NCBI RefSeq assembly: GCF_900129295.1
Contig: NZ_FQUU01000006.1
Location: 1 to 64,000, forward strand
Length of the DNA stretch: 64,000 nt
Direction of reading: 5' to 3'
Origin: Flavisolibacter ginsengisoli DSM 18119
GTDB lineage: Bacteria > Bacteroidota > Bacteroidia > Chitinophagales > Chitinophagaceae
Below are positions 43,214 through 52,534 of the stretch, in pieces (within the stretch, counting starts at the first letter, position 1; every line of letters begins with the position of its first letter). A program made the translations under genes and the position numbers. Under the pieces are notes generated by a model. That model was not told the DNA's origin. It saw only the letters and a program-made list of their open reading frames with translations, and did no database searches.

Positions 43214-43243
43214 TGAAAAAGATCCCACATAAGCGGGATCTTT
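43214..43243 (-). terminator. Terminator of the second TonB-receptor gene
   Basis: On the minus strand AAAGATCCC (43235-43243), 8-nt loop, GGGATCTTT (43218-43226), then TTC. It separates the tandem receptors, so each has its own transcript end. Confidence 0.8.
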
Positions 43244-43265
43244 ACATTTATTAACAATAGTATAT

Positions 43266-45722
43266 CTAGTTGCCATTTCCTCCACCTACTCTACTCTGTT
43301 CATCGCCTGCGCCACCATTATTTCTTTTTTTTGAAGATCCATTCAATTTCCCTTTATTAAACTTGTAAGTGAATCCTATGTTTACAACTCTTGTGTCATG
43401 TTTCTCCTGGAATGAGGCATCAACAGAACCATATTTGGAAGATGCGCTGAACTTCTGGGTATTTAATACATCCCGTATATTCAATCGAAGACTACCATTA
43501 CCTTTCATTATTTGTTGGCTCAGTCCTATGGATAAAGCACCCATTGGTTTGGTATAAATCACACCTTCTACTGCACCTGTTCTGTACCAGCCACTTAATT
43601 CAGCACTTAGCGTCTTGCTCAAAGTGAATTGCTGTGATCCATTGAATGTAAATGTTGAAGCCGTCAGGGACACATCATCGCCATTCACAACACCTTCAAA
43701 TTTATTAGTAAATCCAAGCGCATATAAATTGGTTCTCCACCATTTTGTTATTGAAAATCCAGCACTCATAGATACACCATACTGTTTTTGTTTAGCAATA
43801 TTGGCTTGTTTTACATAAGTAAGGGTATCTTCTGTTATTTGCTCAATAACTTGTTGAATTATATCGTTGGTTTGCGTATAATTCAAGGTGGTCGTCAAAA
43901 AGTTATTATAAGTATGACTAAGCTCTATGTTATGACTAAACTGTGGTTTTAAGTTTGGATTGCCTTGCTGGTAGGTATACCTGTCCAGGTATTCAATAAA
44001 TGGATTCAAACTTTCATAGTTCGGACGGCGTATCCTTCTACCATAGTTAATTCCAAAAGAATTTTTTTCACTGGCCTTGTATTGCAGGAATGCAGTTGGA
44101 AATAACTGTGTATAGTGACGATCAAAATTTTCATTGGTAGTAATTTGCTTGCCCTTAGCATTGGTGTTTTCTACACGTAACCCTAATTGTGCATTAAGCT
44201 TTTTTCCCAATGGGCCACTCAAATTAGCATAGGCAGCATTGATATTTTCTTCATAAACAAAATAATTACTTCTATTTTGATCTCTTACCAAAACCCCATT
44301 ATCTGTTGTATCATATATGGCATTATTGTCAGTTTTTACAAAACTGCTTTTGAGGCCTGCCTCAAAGCGGGCTCCTTTTTTTAAAGGCTGCACATAATCC
44401 ACTTTGCCACTCCTAATGTCAATAACCTGGGGTAACTGACCATATAATGAATCCGCCTTTCTCCTAATATTTCCAGATGCATCGAAATATGAATTGGTCA
44501 ACATTTGGTTTTGCATGCCATTATATGATATATAATCAAGGTCTGCAGTAAGTTCTTTTCCATTTGTATCTAAGACCTGCCTAAAGTTGAGGTTAGTGCT
44601 GAAGTTTTTCCATTTTTCATCATTTCTGGAATATGCTTTCGTTTGCTCAGCTAATTGACCGGCTGCATTGTAAATATTATTGACATTCCTGTTCTGAAAA
44701 GTCCCCGGACTGGAAAAGCCGGTAAATACGACTCCTACAGTAGTGTTTTTTGAAGCAGAATAATCCATACCAATCTTGGCGTTATATGAATTATTTTCAT
44801 TATTCATTCTGGACTGTTGGTCTATATGAGACCTCAGTTGCTTAGATACAACCTCTATAAAATTTCTTTGAATATCCAGGTCACCATATCCATTTCTATA
44901 ATTATGGCTTAAGTTGGTGAATACATTCACTTTCCCTTTCCTGTAATTAAAGTTTACCCCTTCGTTAAATTTAGGATAAACGCCCTGACCGTAACCCAGC
45001 GTAACAGAACCATTATATCCGAATTGTTTATTCTTTTTGGTTTTAATGTTGATCACCCCGGCATTACCCGCAGCATCAAATTTTGCAGGTGGGTTGGTCA
45101 TGATCTCAACCTGGTCCAGCTGATTTGCATTCATACTACGAAGAAGGTTGGCCAGGTCTGATCCCCCCAATTGGGTGGGTCTTCCATCTACCAATACAAG
45201 TACACCTTGTTTTCCTTTAAGACTAATATTACCATCTTTATCAACAGAAATACTAGGAGACTTTTCCAATACCTCCAGTGCACTGCTGCCCACATTCGTT
45301 GGCGAAGCATCAACATTTATTATTGTTCTGTCGATCCTTTGCTCTACCAATGGCTTTTTTGCAGTCACGATAACCGTATTCATTGCTTTTTCCATTGGCA
45401 CTAACTTAATGGTTTCCAATTTAATAGAAGAGTTAATTGAACTTAAGGTAAAGACAGGAGAATATCCTTTATTATGACCTACTGCAGTAATAGAAACCAA
45501 GTAACTGCCATTGGGAATATTATCAAATGAAAAAGAGCCTGTTTTATCTGCAGCTGCAACTTTTGCGATACTGGAATCTTTTGATTTCAATAAAGTAATA
45601 GTCGCTGATTCTATTGTCTTTTCACTTCCATCCTGTACAATTCCACTTACCTTACCATTCATTTGAGCAAAACCCATGACTGATGTTCCTAATACAGTTA
45701 TGAGGGTTAAAAATTTTTTCAT
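43266..45722 (-). CDS. TonB-dependent-type outer membrane beta-barrel protein, paralogue 2
   Basis: 818 residues. Signal peptide (MKKFLTLITVLGTSVMGFAQ), regulatory-like beta domain (GKVSGIVQDGSEKTIESATI), plug (GNISLKGKQGVLVLVDGRPT, then VEIMTNPPAKFDAAG) and barrel ending FTYKFNKGK followed by a Gly/Asn-rich tail with GDEQSRVGGG. Sequence and length parallel the gene at 40591 throughout (for example NYGRRIRRPNYESLNPF against SYGRRITRPNYQDLNPF). The promoter is probably the near-consensus TACTTTCG about 50 nt before the start. Ligand unknown. Confidence 0.88.
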   Translation of the reverse strand: MKKFLTLITVLGTSVMGFAQMNGKVSGIVQDGSEKTIESATITLLKSKDSSIAKVAAADKTGSFSFDNIPNGSYLVSITAVGHNKGYSPVFTLSSINSSIKLETIKLVPMEKAMNTVIVTAKKPLVEQRIDRTIINVDASPTNVGSSALEVLEKSPSISVDKDGNISLKGKQGVLVLVDGRPTQLGGSDLANLLRSMNANQLDQVEIMTNPPAKFDAAGNAGVINIKTKKNKQFGYNGSVTLGYGQGVYPKFNEGVNFNYRKGKVNVFTNLSHNYRNGYGDLDIQRNFIEVVSKQLRSHIDQQSRMNNENNSYNAKIGMDYSASKNTTVGVVFTGFSSPGTFQNRNVNNIYNAAGQLAEQTKAYSRNDEKWKNFSTNLNFRQVLDTNGKELTADLDYISYNGMQNQMLTNSYFDASGNIRRKADSLYGQLPQVIDIRSGKVDYVQPLKKGARFEAGLKSSFVKTDNNAIYDTTDNGVLVRDQNRSNYFVYEENINAAYANLSGPLGKKLNAQLGLRVENTNAKGKQITTNENFDRHYTQLFPTAFLQYKASEKNSFGINYGRRIRRPNYESLNPFIEYLDRYTYQQGNPNLKPQFSHNIELSHTYNNFLTTTLNYTQTNDIIQQVIEQITEDTLTYVKQANIAKQKQYGVSMSAGFSITKWWRTNLYALGFTNKFEGVVNGDDVSLTASTFTFNGSQQFTLSKTLSAELSGWYRTGAVEGVIYTKPMGALSIGLSQQIMKGNGSLRLNIRDVLNTQKFSASSKYGSVDASFQEKHDTRVVNIGFTYKFNKGKLNGSSKKRNNGGAGDEQSRVGGGNGN

Positions 45723-45800
45723 TGTATATAGTTTTAGTACTTGTTCTTGAGAGTTACAATACGAAAGTAGGTACTATGCAATGCCAAGAACAATGTTTTA

Positions 45801-45841
45801 TAATAAGCGGCCTTATTTATTGATGGCCGGTAAGCTTATTA
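45801..45841. repeat. Nested inverted repeat in the gap before the second receptor gene
   Basis: TAATAAGC (45801-45808) pairs with GCTTATTA (45834-45841), and GGCC with GGCC inside it. It lies 80-120 nt upstream of the receptor start codon, beyond the probable promoter. The rest of 45723-46100 shows only AT-rich sequence; I see no other gene or site there. Confidence 0.5.
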
Positions 45842-46100
45842 ATGTATCATAGGACGTCAGCCTTCCATACTGGTTACAGGTAATTACGTTTTCTTGACCA
45901 ACGGTATGATCATACTTTAAATGGTAATTCATTATAGAAGTACATTAGGTAGAACCTTATTGAGGCTAAAAATCCCAGGAAATCATCACCATTTTATTAG
46001 TCATGAATATTACTTACCAGTAAGTTTTTATCCCGGAAGATTTATTTCGGAGATGTTATAGAGGATGAACAGGCTTAAATTGCGACAAAATAAAAATTGA

Positions 46101-47117
46101 ATGATCATAGACTTTAGGTCAGATACAGTTACCAGGCCTACAAAAATCATGTTGGAAGCAATGTTTAATGCCCCCGTTGGCGATGATGTGTTTGGTGAAG
46201 ATCCTTCCATAAATACTTTAGAGGAAAAAGCAGCTGCTATGTTTGAAATGGAAGCGGCATTATTTTGTCCTTCCGGTACTATGACAAATCAAATTGCAAT
46301 AAAATGCCATACCCAACCAGGCGATGAGGTAATTTGTGATTCAACTTCACATATTTATCAATATGAAGGCGGTGGAATTGCTTTTAATTCAGGTTGTTCA
46401 GTAAAGCTAATCGATGGGAACAGGGGGCGAATAAAAGCAGAAAACGTTTTACAAAGCATTAATCCCAAGGATATTCACAAAGCGCCTACTTCATTGGTTA
46501 GCTTAGAAAACACCTCCAACCGTGGAGGAGGAAGTTGTTACGAAATGGAAGACATTATAAATATCAGGCAAGCTTGCGATGATAATGATATAAAATTGCA
46601 TCTCGACGGGGCACGACTTTTTAATGCCTTGGTGGCTAAAAAGCAAAGCCCGGCGCAATTCGGGAAAACTTTTCATAGCATATCTATTTGCTTGAGTAAA
46701 AGCCTTGGTTGTCCTGTTGGAAGTTTATTACTCGGTAACAAAGAATTTATAACCAAAGCCAGGCGTTACAGAAAAGTGTTTGGAGGCGGTATGAGGCAAG
46801 CGGGGTATCTGGCTGCTGCGGGTATTTATGCTCTTGACCATAATATTGATCGGTTAAGTGAAGACCATTTACATGCCATGCAAATTGCTGCTGCATTAGC
46901 ACAAAAAGATTTTGTCCAGGAAGTTTACCCTGTCGAGACAAACATCATTATATTCACTTTGAAACAAACTATATCAGCAAAGGAACTCGTGGCTCGGTTT
47001 AAGGAATCTCAAATACTTGTCCATGCCATTTCTTCCAGCCAGGTACGAATTGTTACCCATTTAGATATAACTCCGGAAATGACAGAGAAAACGACCAGGT
47101 TCATCCAATCAATCTAA
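46101..47117 (+). CDS. ltaE: Low-specificity L-threonine aldolase
   Basis: 338 residues, PLP fold type I. IDFRSDTVTRPT, then APVGDDVFGEDPSINTLEEKAA at the start, HLDGARLFNALVA (PLP-binding Asp) at about 166 and SICLSKSLGCPVGSLLLG with the Schiff-base Lys near residue 200 identify threonine aldolase, which splits threonine/allo-threonine to glycine and acetaldehyde. Followed after 33 nt by pgi on the same strand, probably one transcript. Confidence 0.93.
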   Translation: MIIDFRSDTVTRPTKIMLEAMFNAPVGDDVFGEDPSINTLEEKAAAMFEMEAALFCPSGTMTNQIAIKCHTQPGDEVICDSTSHIYQYEGGGIAFNSGCSVKLIDGNRGRIKAENVLQSINPKDIHKAPTSLVSLENTSNRGGGSCYEMEDIINIRQACDDNDIKLHLDGARLFNALVAKKQSPAQFGKTFHSISICLSKSLGCPVGSLLLGNKEFITKARRYRKVFGGGMRQAGYLAAAGIYALDHNIDRLSEDHLHAMQIAAALAQKDFVQEVYPVETNIIIFTLKQTISAKELVARFKESQILVHAISSSQVRIVTHLDITPEMTEKTTRFIQSI

Positions 47118-47150
47118 AATCGCAATTTTACAACCTATTAATTACAGAAC

Positions 47151-48803
47151 ATGTTTCCTAAGATCAATCCTTCTACTACTCAAGCCTGGAACTTACTTGA
47201 AAAGCATTCTACCAAAATGAAAACCCTTCAGATAAAGGAGTTGTTTGAACAGGATCCTGAAAGGTTTAAAAGATTTTCATTTTGCCTTAACCAAACTGTA
47301 TTTGATTTTTCGAAGAACATATTGGTTGCTGAAACTATATCTCAATTATTGCAACTTGCTGAAGATTGTAAATTGAAGCAAGCTATTGAAGCTATGTTTG
47401 AAGGAGACTTTATTAATAAAACTGAGCAGCGTTCTGTCCTTCATACTGCTTTAAGAAACTTCTCAGGCAAACCCGTATTTAGTGCTGGTCACAATGTAAT
47501 GGAAGATGTAAAAAGAGTACAGGATCAAATGAAATCCTTTTGTGAAAGAGTGCACAGTGGAGAATGGAAAGGTTTTACAGGTAAAAAGATTAAGTATATA
47601 ATTAATATTGGTATCGGTGGCAGCGACCTTGGACCTTTAATGGTTACAGAAGCTTTGAAACCTTATTGGATAGAAGGTATACAACCTTATTTCGTTTCTA
47701 ATGTAGATGCATCACATATAGCTGAGACGTTAAAAAAGATCAATCTGGAGGAATCTTTATTCCTTATTGCTTCAAAGACATTTACTACCCAGGAAACTAT
47801 GACCAATGCTCATACTGCCAGGGATTGGTTTCTAAAAACTGCAATTGATGAAGCGCATATTGCAAAACATTTTGTAGCCCTGTCAACCAATGAAAAAGAA
47901 GTTGTAAAGTTTGGAATTGACAAAGCCAATATGTTTGAATTCTGGGATTGGGTTGGCGGCCGTTATTCTCTTTGGAGTGCTATAGGGTTATCCATTGCCC
48001 TTACCATTAGTTATGGCAATTTTGAAGAACTGCTTCATGGAGCTTTTAATGCAGATCAGCATTTCCGTAATACAGAATTTGAAAAGAATATACCGGTATT
48101 AATGGCCCTGATAGGTATATGGTATACAAATTTCTTTGGTTCTCAAACAGAAGCAATACTACCTTATGACCAATATCTCCATCGATTTCCTGCCTATTTT
48201 CAACAAGGTAACATGGAAAGTAACGGAAAAAGCATTGACCGGAATGGAGAACCTGTCACCTATGCTACTGGACCAATTATTTGGGGAGAACCAGGAACCA
48301 ATGGTCAACATGCATTTTACCAACTCATTCACCAGGGAACCATATTAATACCCTGCGACTTCATCGCTACCGCCCAATCTCATAACCCAATTGGCGACCA
48401 TCACCAAAAGTTGATCTCCAACTTTTTTGCGCAAACGGAAGCCCTAATGAATGGCAAAACTGAAAAGGAAGTAGAAGAAGAATTACTTAAATCAGGTAAA
48501 AATGCCGAAGAAGTAGCTCGATTGACTCCTTTTAAAATTTTCAGTGGCAATAAGCCTACAAACTCAATTCTGCTGAAAAAACTAACCCCTAAATCTTTAG
48601 GAGAACTAATTGCCATTTATGAACACAAGATCTTCGTTCAGGGAGTTATTTGGAATATTTTCAGTTTTGATCAATGGGGTGTTGAACTGGGTAAACAATT
48701 AGCAAATAAGATCTTGCCTGAATTAGAAAATGATACGCCAGTTTCCTCCCACGATTCATCAACTAACAGTTTGATCAATGCATATAAAGCAATGAGGAAT
48801 TAA
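47151..48803 (+). CDS. pgi: Glucose-6-phosphate isomerase
   Basis: 550 residues, the long form. [17 protein letters not shown] (phosphate site), [13 protein letters not shown] (PGI signature 1 with the catalytic Arg), [13 protein letters not shown] (catalytic His) and [14 protein letters not shown] (signature 2 with the catalytic Lys) are all intact. Interconverts glucose-6-P and fructose-6-P. Probably co-transcribed with the aldolase gene upstream; the terminator at 48841-48865 is shared with the convergent DUF3276 gene. Confidence 0.97.
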   Translation: MFPKINPSTTQAWNLLEKHSTKMKTLQIKELFEQDPERFKRFSFCLNQTVFDFSKNILVAETISQLLQLAEDCKLKQAIEAMFEGDFINKTEQRSVLHTALRNFSGKPVFSAGHNVMEDVKRVQDQMKSFCERVHSGEWKGFTGKKIKYIINIGIGGSDLGPLMVTEALKPYWIEGIQPYFVSNVDASHIAETLKKINLEESLFLIASKTFTTQETMTNAHTARDWFLKTAIDEAHIAKHFVALSTNEKEVVKFGIDKANMFEFWDWVGGRYSLWSAIGLSIALTISYGNFEELLHGAFNADQHFRNTEFEKNIPVLMALIGIWYTNFFGSQTEAILPYDQYLHRFPAYFQQGNMESNGKSIDRNGEPVTYATGPIIWGEPGTNGQHAFYQLIHQGTILIPCDFIATAQSHNPIGDHHQKLISNFFAQTEALMNGKTEKEVEEELLKSGKNAEEVARLTPFKIFSGNKPTNSILLKKLTPKSLGELIAIYEHKIFVQGVIWNIFSFDQWGVELGKQLANKILPELENDTPVSSHDSSTNSLINAYKAMRN

Positions 48804-48840
48804 TTGTTGGGAATAGATATTGAGTCTATATAATATAAAC

Positions 48841-48865
48841 AAAAAAGCCCTCCAAAAGAGGGCTT
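48841..48865. terminator. Bidirectional terminator between pgi and the DUF3276 gene
   Basis: AAGCCCTC (48845-48852), 5-nt loop, GAGGGCTT (48858-48865). The T run is best on the minus strand (TTTTTTG), so it mainly ends the DUF3276 transcript. Confidence 0.8.
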
Positions 48866-48886
48866 AATTATTTATAAATCAAAGTA

Positions 48887-49294
48887 TTACCATTTATCAA
48901 CTTCCTCTGTGGAAGAACTGCTGCTTGCAGAAGGAGCTGTATCAGTATTAGGGATTTCCACTTCTGCTGCTACTTCGTCAATCTCGCCTTCCATTCCTTC
49001 AACATCGTCATGATTGAATGCATCAAAGTCGAAATCGGGCATTAATTGTGTTTTCACATGGTCTACCGCCTCTGTCAAAGCCTTTATAAACTTGTTGAAA
49101 TCTTCCTTGTAAAGAAAAATCTTATGCCTGTCATAACCATTATCATTAAAGCGCTTACGGCTTTCTGTAATAGTTAAATAATAATCATTACCACGTGTAG
49201 CCCTTACATCAAAAAAGTAAGTCCTCCGTTTGCCGGCCCGGATACGTTTGCTGTAAATGCTCTCCATTTTCTTTTCATTGTTGTCGTACGCCAC
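48887..49294 (-). CDS. DUF3276 (PUR-alpha-like) nucleic-acid-binding protein
   Basis: 135 residues. The frame starts at GTG 49292-49294 (MAYDNNEKKMESIYSKRIRA); ATG at 49267 is an alternative, but relatives keep the longer N-terminus as I recall. IYSKRIRAGKRRTYFFDVRATRGNDYYLTITESRKRF, then KIFLYKEDFNKFIKALTEAVDHV, is the PUR-type beta-beta-beta-beta-alpha repeat that binds single-stranded DNA or RNA. The C-terminus is acidic. A small Bacteroidota-specific regulator or RNA-binding protein is likely; partner unknown. Confidence 0.85.
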   Translation of the reverse strand: MAYDNNEKKMESIYSKRIRAGKRRTYFFDVRATRGNDYYLTITESRKRFNDNGYDRHKIFLYKEDFNKFIKALTEAVDHVKTQLMPDFDFDAFNHDDVEGMEGEIDEVAAEVEIPNTDTAPSASSSSSTEEVDKW

Positions 49295-49467
49295 AGTTGT
49301 AAATTTTTACAGTTTAAATAAAAGGTTTTGGTTTAATGCTCACAAATATAATTATGTTTTTTCAACAGCCAAATTTGCTTCATTAATGCTCTCTAACCCT
49401 TATATTTTAAACCATTCACCAAAAATTCAAGCTTTTATTTAAAAATCATACTTATCTACCAGTCAAA

Positions 49468-51291
49468 TCAGCTTTCATCCTCTCTTAATTGCCTCATATA
49501 CATTTTATAATAAATTCCCTTTTTGTCAAGAAGTTCTTCGTGTGTTCCTTCTTCCACAATGGCACCTTCTTCCAGTACTATTACTTTGTCAAAATTTAAT
49601 AGGCTAAAAATCCTGTGTGTGATCAATATTGATGTTTTCCCTTCCAGGTAAACCTTCAAGTTTCCAATGATCTCTTTTTCAGTACGGGCATCTACAGCGC
49701 TCAGGCAATCATCCATTATTAATATAGGCGCCTGTTTCATCAGAGCCCGTGCTATAGATATGCGCTGTTTCTGGCCGCCACTAAGCGTTACCCCCCTCTC
49801 GCCTATTTCTGTTTCATATCCTTTTGGAAATCCTTCAATATCTCTTGAAACTACTGCTAACCTGGCAGATTCCCTTACGGCTTCAGGAGGCAGGTTCATA
49901 GCCCCAAAAGCTATATTGTTTGCAATAGAATCACTAAATAAAAATCCATCCTGGGGAACATAGCTTATTTGTTTTCTCAATGACAGCAGATCGATATCTT
50001 TTATATCTATACCGTCCACCAGTATTTTACCTGAATTAACATCAAACATCCTCATTAACAATTGAGCCAGGGTGGTTTTACCACTACCAGTTCTGCCTAC
50101 TACTGCAATACGCTGTCCTGCAGTAATATGAAGATTAAAATGTTTTAAAGCATGGATACCCGTATGAGCATAAGTAAAATCAACATTCCTGAATACTATA
50201 TCACCGGTTAATGATAACTCCCTTTTTGAAGACTCAATAGGAACGGAGGGCCGGGTTTGTAAAAACTCATTCAAACGCTTTTGAGATGCAGACGCTCTTT
50301 GTATCATACTTGCAGTCCAGCCAATAGCGCTAACGGGGAAAGTGAGCATATTGATATAAATTACAAACTCTACTATGGTATCGATTCCAATATCCTTTGT
50401 TCCATTTATGTAATAGATACCCCCAATCATAATAGTCAACAAGGTGCTCAACCCTATAAGTAATGTCATTGAGGGAAAATAAAGAGCTTCCACCTTTGCC
50501 AGCCCCACAGCCTGTTGTTTATACCTTTCGCTATTTTCTTCAAATTGATGGAACATTGACGCTTCCTGCACAAAGGATTTGATTACCCTGATCCCAGAAT
50601 AAGACTGTTGTGCGTTTGTTGTTAGACTTCCAAGTGCTGCTTGTAAGGCTTCGCTTTTTCTGTGAATGATAGTGTTAACATAATAAATAATGAATGCTAA
50701 TATGGGTAAGGGAGCCAGCACATAGATGGTAAGTTCAGGCTGACGCTTAAACATAAAAAATACACTCATCGATATAAGTGTTATCAAATTGATCAAATAC
50801 ATAACAGCCGGACCAGTAAACATTCTTACACGGCTGACATCTTCAGCCATCCTGCTCATCAGGTCACCAGTACTGTGCGTCTTATAAAAGGTGGCATCAA
50901 GCGTCTGATACTTTTCAAATACTTCGTTTTTTTGATCATATTCTATGTGGCGGCTCATGACAATAATGGTCTGACGCATCAGGAACATGAAAAATCCCCG
51001 AAGCAAGGCCAATGCTAAAATGATAATACCGCATAAAACCACAATTTGAATAGGAGAATAAGTTAACCCTTCAACGTATTTAATAAACCTTGTTACCGCC
51101 ACATCATATACAGCCCTTTTTGCCTTGGGCTGATAGCCAGGCAAGGTGCGCTGTGAAAAATCAATAATGAACCCGATAATTTGCGGAGCAAGCACACCAA
51201 AATAGTTGGATATAATTATAAAGAATACCCCTATGCTCAACCTCACCCTATACTTCCAGAAATATTTATTTAATGCCTTTAGGTGCTTCAA
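49468..51291 (-). CDS. ABC exporter (fused membrane and ATPase domains) with a degenerate Walker B
   Basis: 607 residues. Six membrane spans in the first ~320 residues, then the nucleotide-binding domain: Walker A VGRTGSGKTTLAQLL, signature LSGGQKQR, Walker B ILIMDDCLSAVD (Asp527 plus Asp528 where Glu is usual) and the H-loop ITHR. The start is TTG 51289-51291: an in-frame TGA lies directly upstream, there is no ATG before the first span, and KHLKALNKYFWKYR is the normal start of this group. The Asp in place of the catalytic Glu is typical of the weak half of heterodimeric exporters, but no partner gene is adjacent. Substrate unknown. Confidence 0.9.
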   Translation of the reverse strand: MKHLKALNKYFWKYRVRLSIGVFFIIISNYFGVLAPQIIGFIIDFSQRTLPGYQPKAKRAVYDVAVTRFIKYVEGLTYSPIQIVVLCGIIILALALLRGFFMFLMRQTIIVMSRHIEYDQKNEVFEKYQTLDATFYKTHSTGDLMSRMAEDVSRVRMFTGPAVMYLINLITLISMSVFFMFKRQPELTIYVLAPLPILAFIIYYVNTIIHRKSEALQAALGSLTTNAQQSYSGIRVIKSFVQEASMFHQFEENSERYKQQAVGLAKVEALYFPSMTLLIGLSTLLTIMIGGIYYINGTKDIGIDTIVEFVIYINMLTFPVSAIGWTASMIQRASASQKRLNEFLQTRPSVPIESSKRELSLTGDIVFRNVDFTYAHTGIHALKHFNLHITAGQRIAVVGRTGSGKTTLAQLLMRMFDVNSGKILVDGIDIKDIDLLSLRKQISYVPQDGFLFSDSIANNIAFGAMNLPPEAVRESARLAVVSRDIEGFPKGYETEIGERGVTLSGGQKQRISIARALMKQAPILIMDDCLSAVDARTEKEIIGNLKVYLEGKTSILITHRIFSLLNFDKVIVLEEGAIVEEGTHEELLDKKGIYYKMYMRQLREDES

Positions 51292-51309
51292 TCATTTAAA
51301 TTTGAACAG

Positions 51310-51340
51310 CAAATGTAGAGAACAATAAAGAGTTAACTCT
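51310..51340 (-). promoter_or_regulatory. Promoter region of the ABC exporter with a 12-bp palindrome
   Basis: TACATTTG (51310-51317, minus strand) matches TAnnTTTG, 19 nt before the start codon. A perfect palindrome AGAGTTAACTCT (51329-51340) sits upstream, near the -33 position, and may be an operator. The divergent galM has TAAATTTG at 51412-51419, almost touching its ATG at 51425. Confidence 0.5.
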
Positions 51341-51424
51341 ATTCCCGGGTTTCCTATTTGGAAGAAGCAAGAGATTATAACAGGGAATTATCTCTTATTT
51401 TTATTAAGAAATAAATTTGAAGTT

Positions 51425-52477
51425 ATGGCAGGCCAGGAAAAATTTGAACGAACACTGCAGGGCAAGGCTGTTTCATTATATAATTTAAAGAATAGTGCGG
51501 GAACTGAACTCAATATTACCAATTATGGATGCCGGATAGTTAACCTTATGGTGGCCAGGCCAAACAAGCCACAGGTTGATGTAGTTGTAGGCTTCGACAC
51601 TATTGACGGATACTTAAATGCTACAGAAGTTTATCATGGAGCTATTATTGGCAGGTATGCCAACAGGATTGCCAATGGTAATTTTCATTTGGACAAAAAA
51701 GACTACCAGTTAGCCATTAATAATCCTCCCAATCATTTGCACGGCGGCCCAATGGGATTTCATTCCCAGGTATGGGATGTCATAAATAGTTCTCCTGGAA
51801 GTATTTCTTTAAGTTATCTATCTCCTGATGGTGAGGAAGGATATCCTGGCAATTTAAAAGTAACAGTGACTTATTCCCTAACAGATGAAAATGAAGTGAT
51901 CATCCATTATGAAGCAGTTTGTGACAGCTCAACTATCATGAACCTTACCAATCACTCGTATTTCAATTTGAACGGCCAGGGCAGCGGTACCATACTTGGT
52001 CATGAAATGTACATAAATGCAGATAGGTATACCCCTGTCACTGAAACTCTTATTCCAGATGGTACCCTTGAACATGTTAAAGGAACACCTTTTGATTTCA
52101 AACTGCCACACTCCATTGGCAGGCACATTAATGATGACCATATCCAATTACAGTATGGAAATGGATATGATCATAATTATGTTTTAAATAAAGAGGGTTT
52201 GAATCACGAACTTGCCGCCAGGGTAAAGGGTGATGTAACAGGTTTAATTATGGAAGTATACACCGATCAACCGGGCATGCAGTTTTATACTGGAAATTTT
52301 ATGTCTGGGGAAAACTTTATTAAAGGACATATACCTGACCATTTCAGAACAGCATTTTGTCTTGAAACACAGCACTATCCTGATTCACCACATCATTCAA
52401 ACTTTCCTTCAACGGTTTATCACCATGGAGAAGTTTTTAAATCCACCACTATTTATAAATTCCCGGTTACACAATAA
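51425..52477 (+). CDS. galM: Aldose 1-epimerase (galactose mutarotase)
   Basis: 350 residues, beta-sandwich. NYGCRIVNLMV, GRYANRIANGNFHLDKKDYQLAINNPPNHLHGG (substrate Arg and first His), NLTNHSYFNLNG (catalytic His) and FCLETQHYPDSPHH (catalytic Glu) are present. Interconverts alpha and beta galactose/glucose; supplies alpha-galactose to galactokinase. No signal peptide, so cytosolic. Convergent with galK, gap 57 nt. Confidence 0.94.
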   Translation: MAGQEKFERTLQGKAVSLYNLKNSAGTELNITNYGCRIVNLMVARPNKPQVDVVVGFDTIDGYLNATEVYHGAIIGRYANRIANGNFHLDKKDYQLAINNPPNHLHGGPMGFHSQVWDVINSSPGSISLSYLSPDGEEGYPGNLKVTVTYSLTDENEVIIHYEAVCDSSTIMNLTNHSYFNLNGQGSGTILGHEMYINADRYTPVTETLIPDGTLEHVKGTPFDFKLPHSIGRHINDDHIQLQYGNGYDHNYVLNKEGLNHELAARVKGDVTGLIMEVYTDQPGMQFYTGNFMSGENFIKGHIPDHFRTAFCLETQHYPDSPHHSNFPSTVYHHGEVFKSTTIYKFPVTQ

Positions 52478-52534
52478 ATCCAAATTATTAAGATACCAAC
52501 TAATAATTATTGCGGCAATTTTACCGTTAAACCT

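Noticed and set aside
40591-45722. SusC/SusD-type polysaccharide utilisation locus
   Set aside because: No SusD gene, and the receptors are of the beta-barrel family with a carboxypeptidase-like N-terminus, not SusC.
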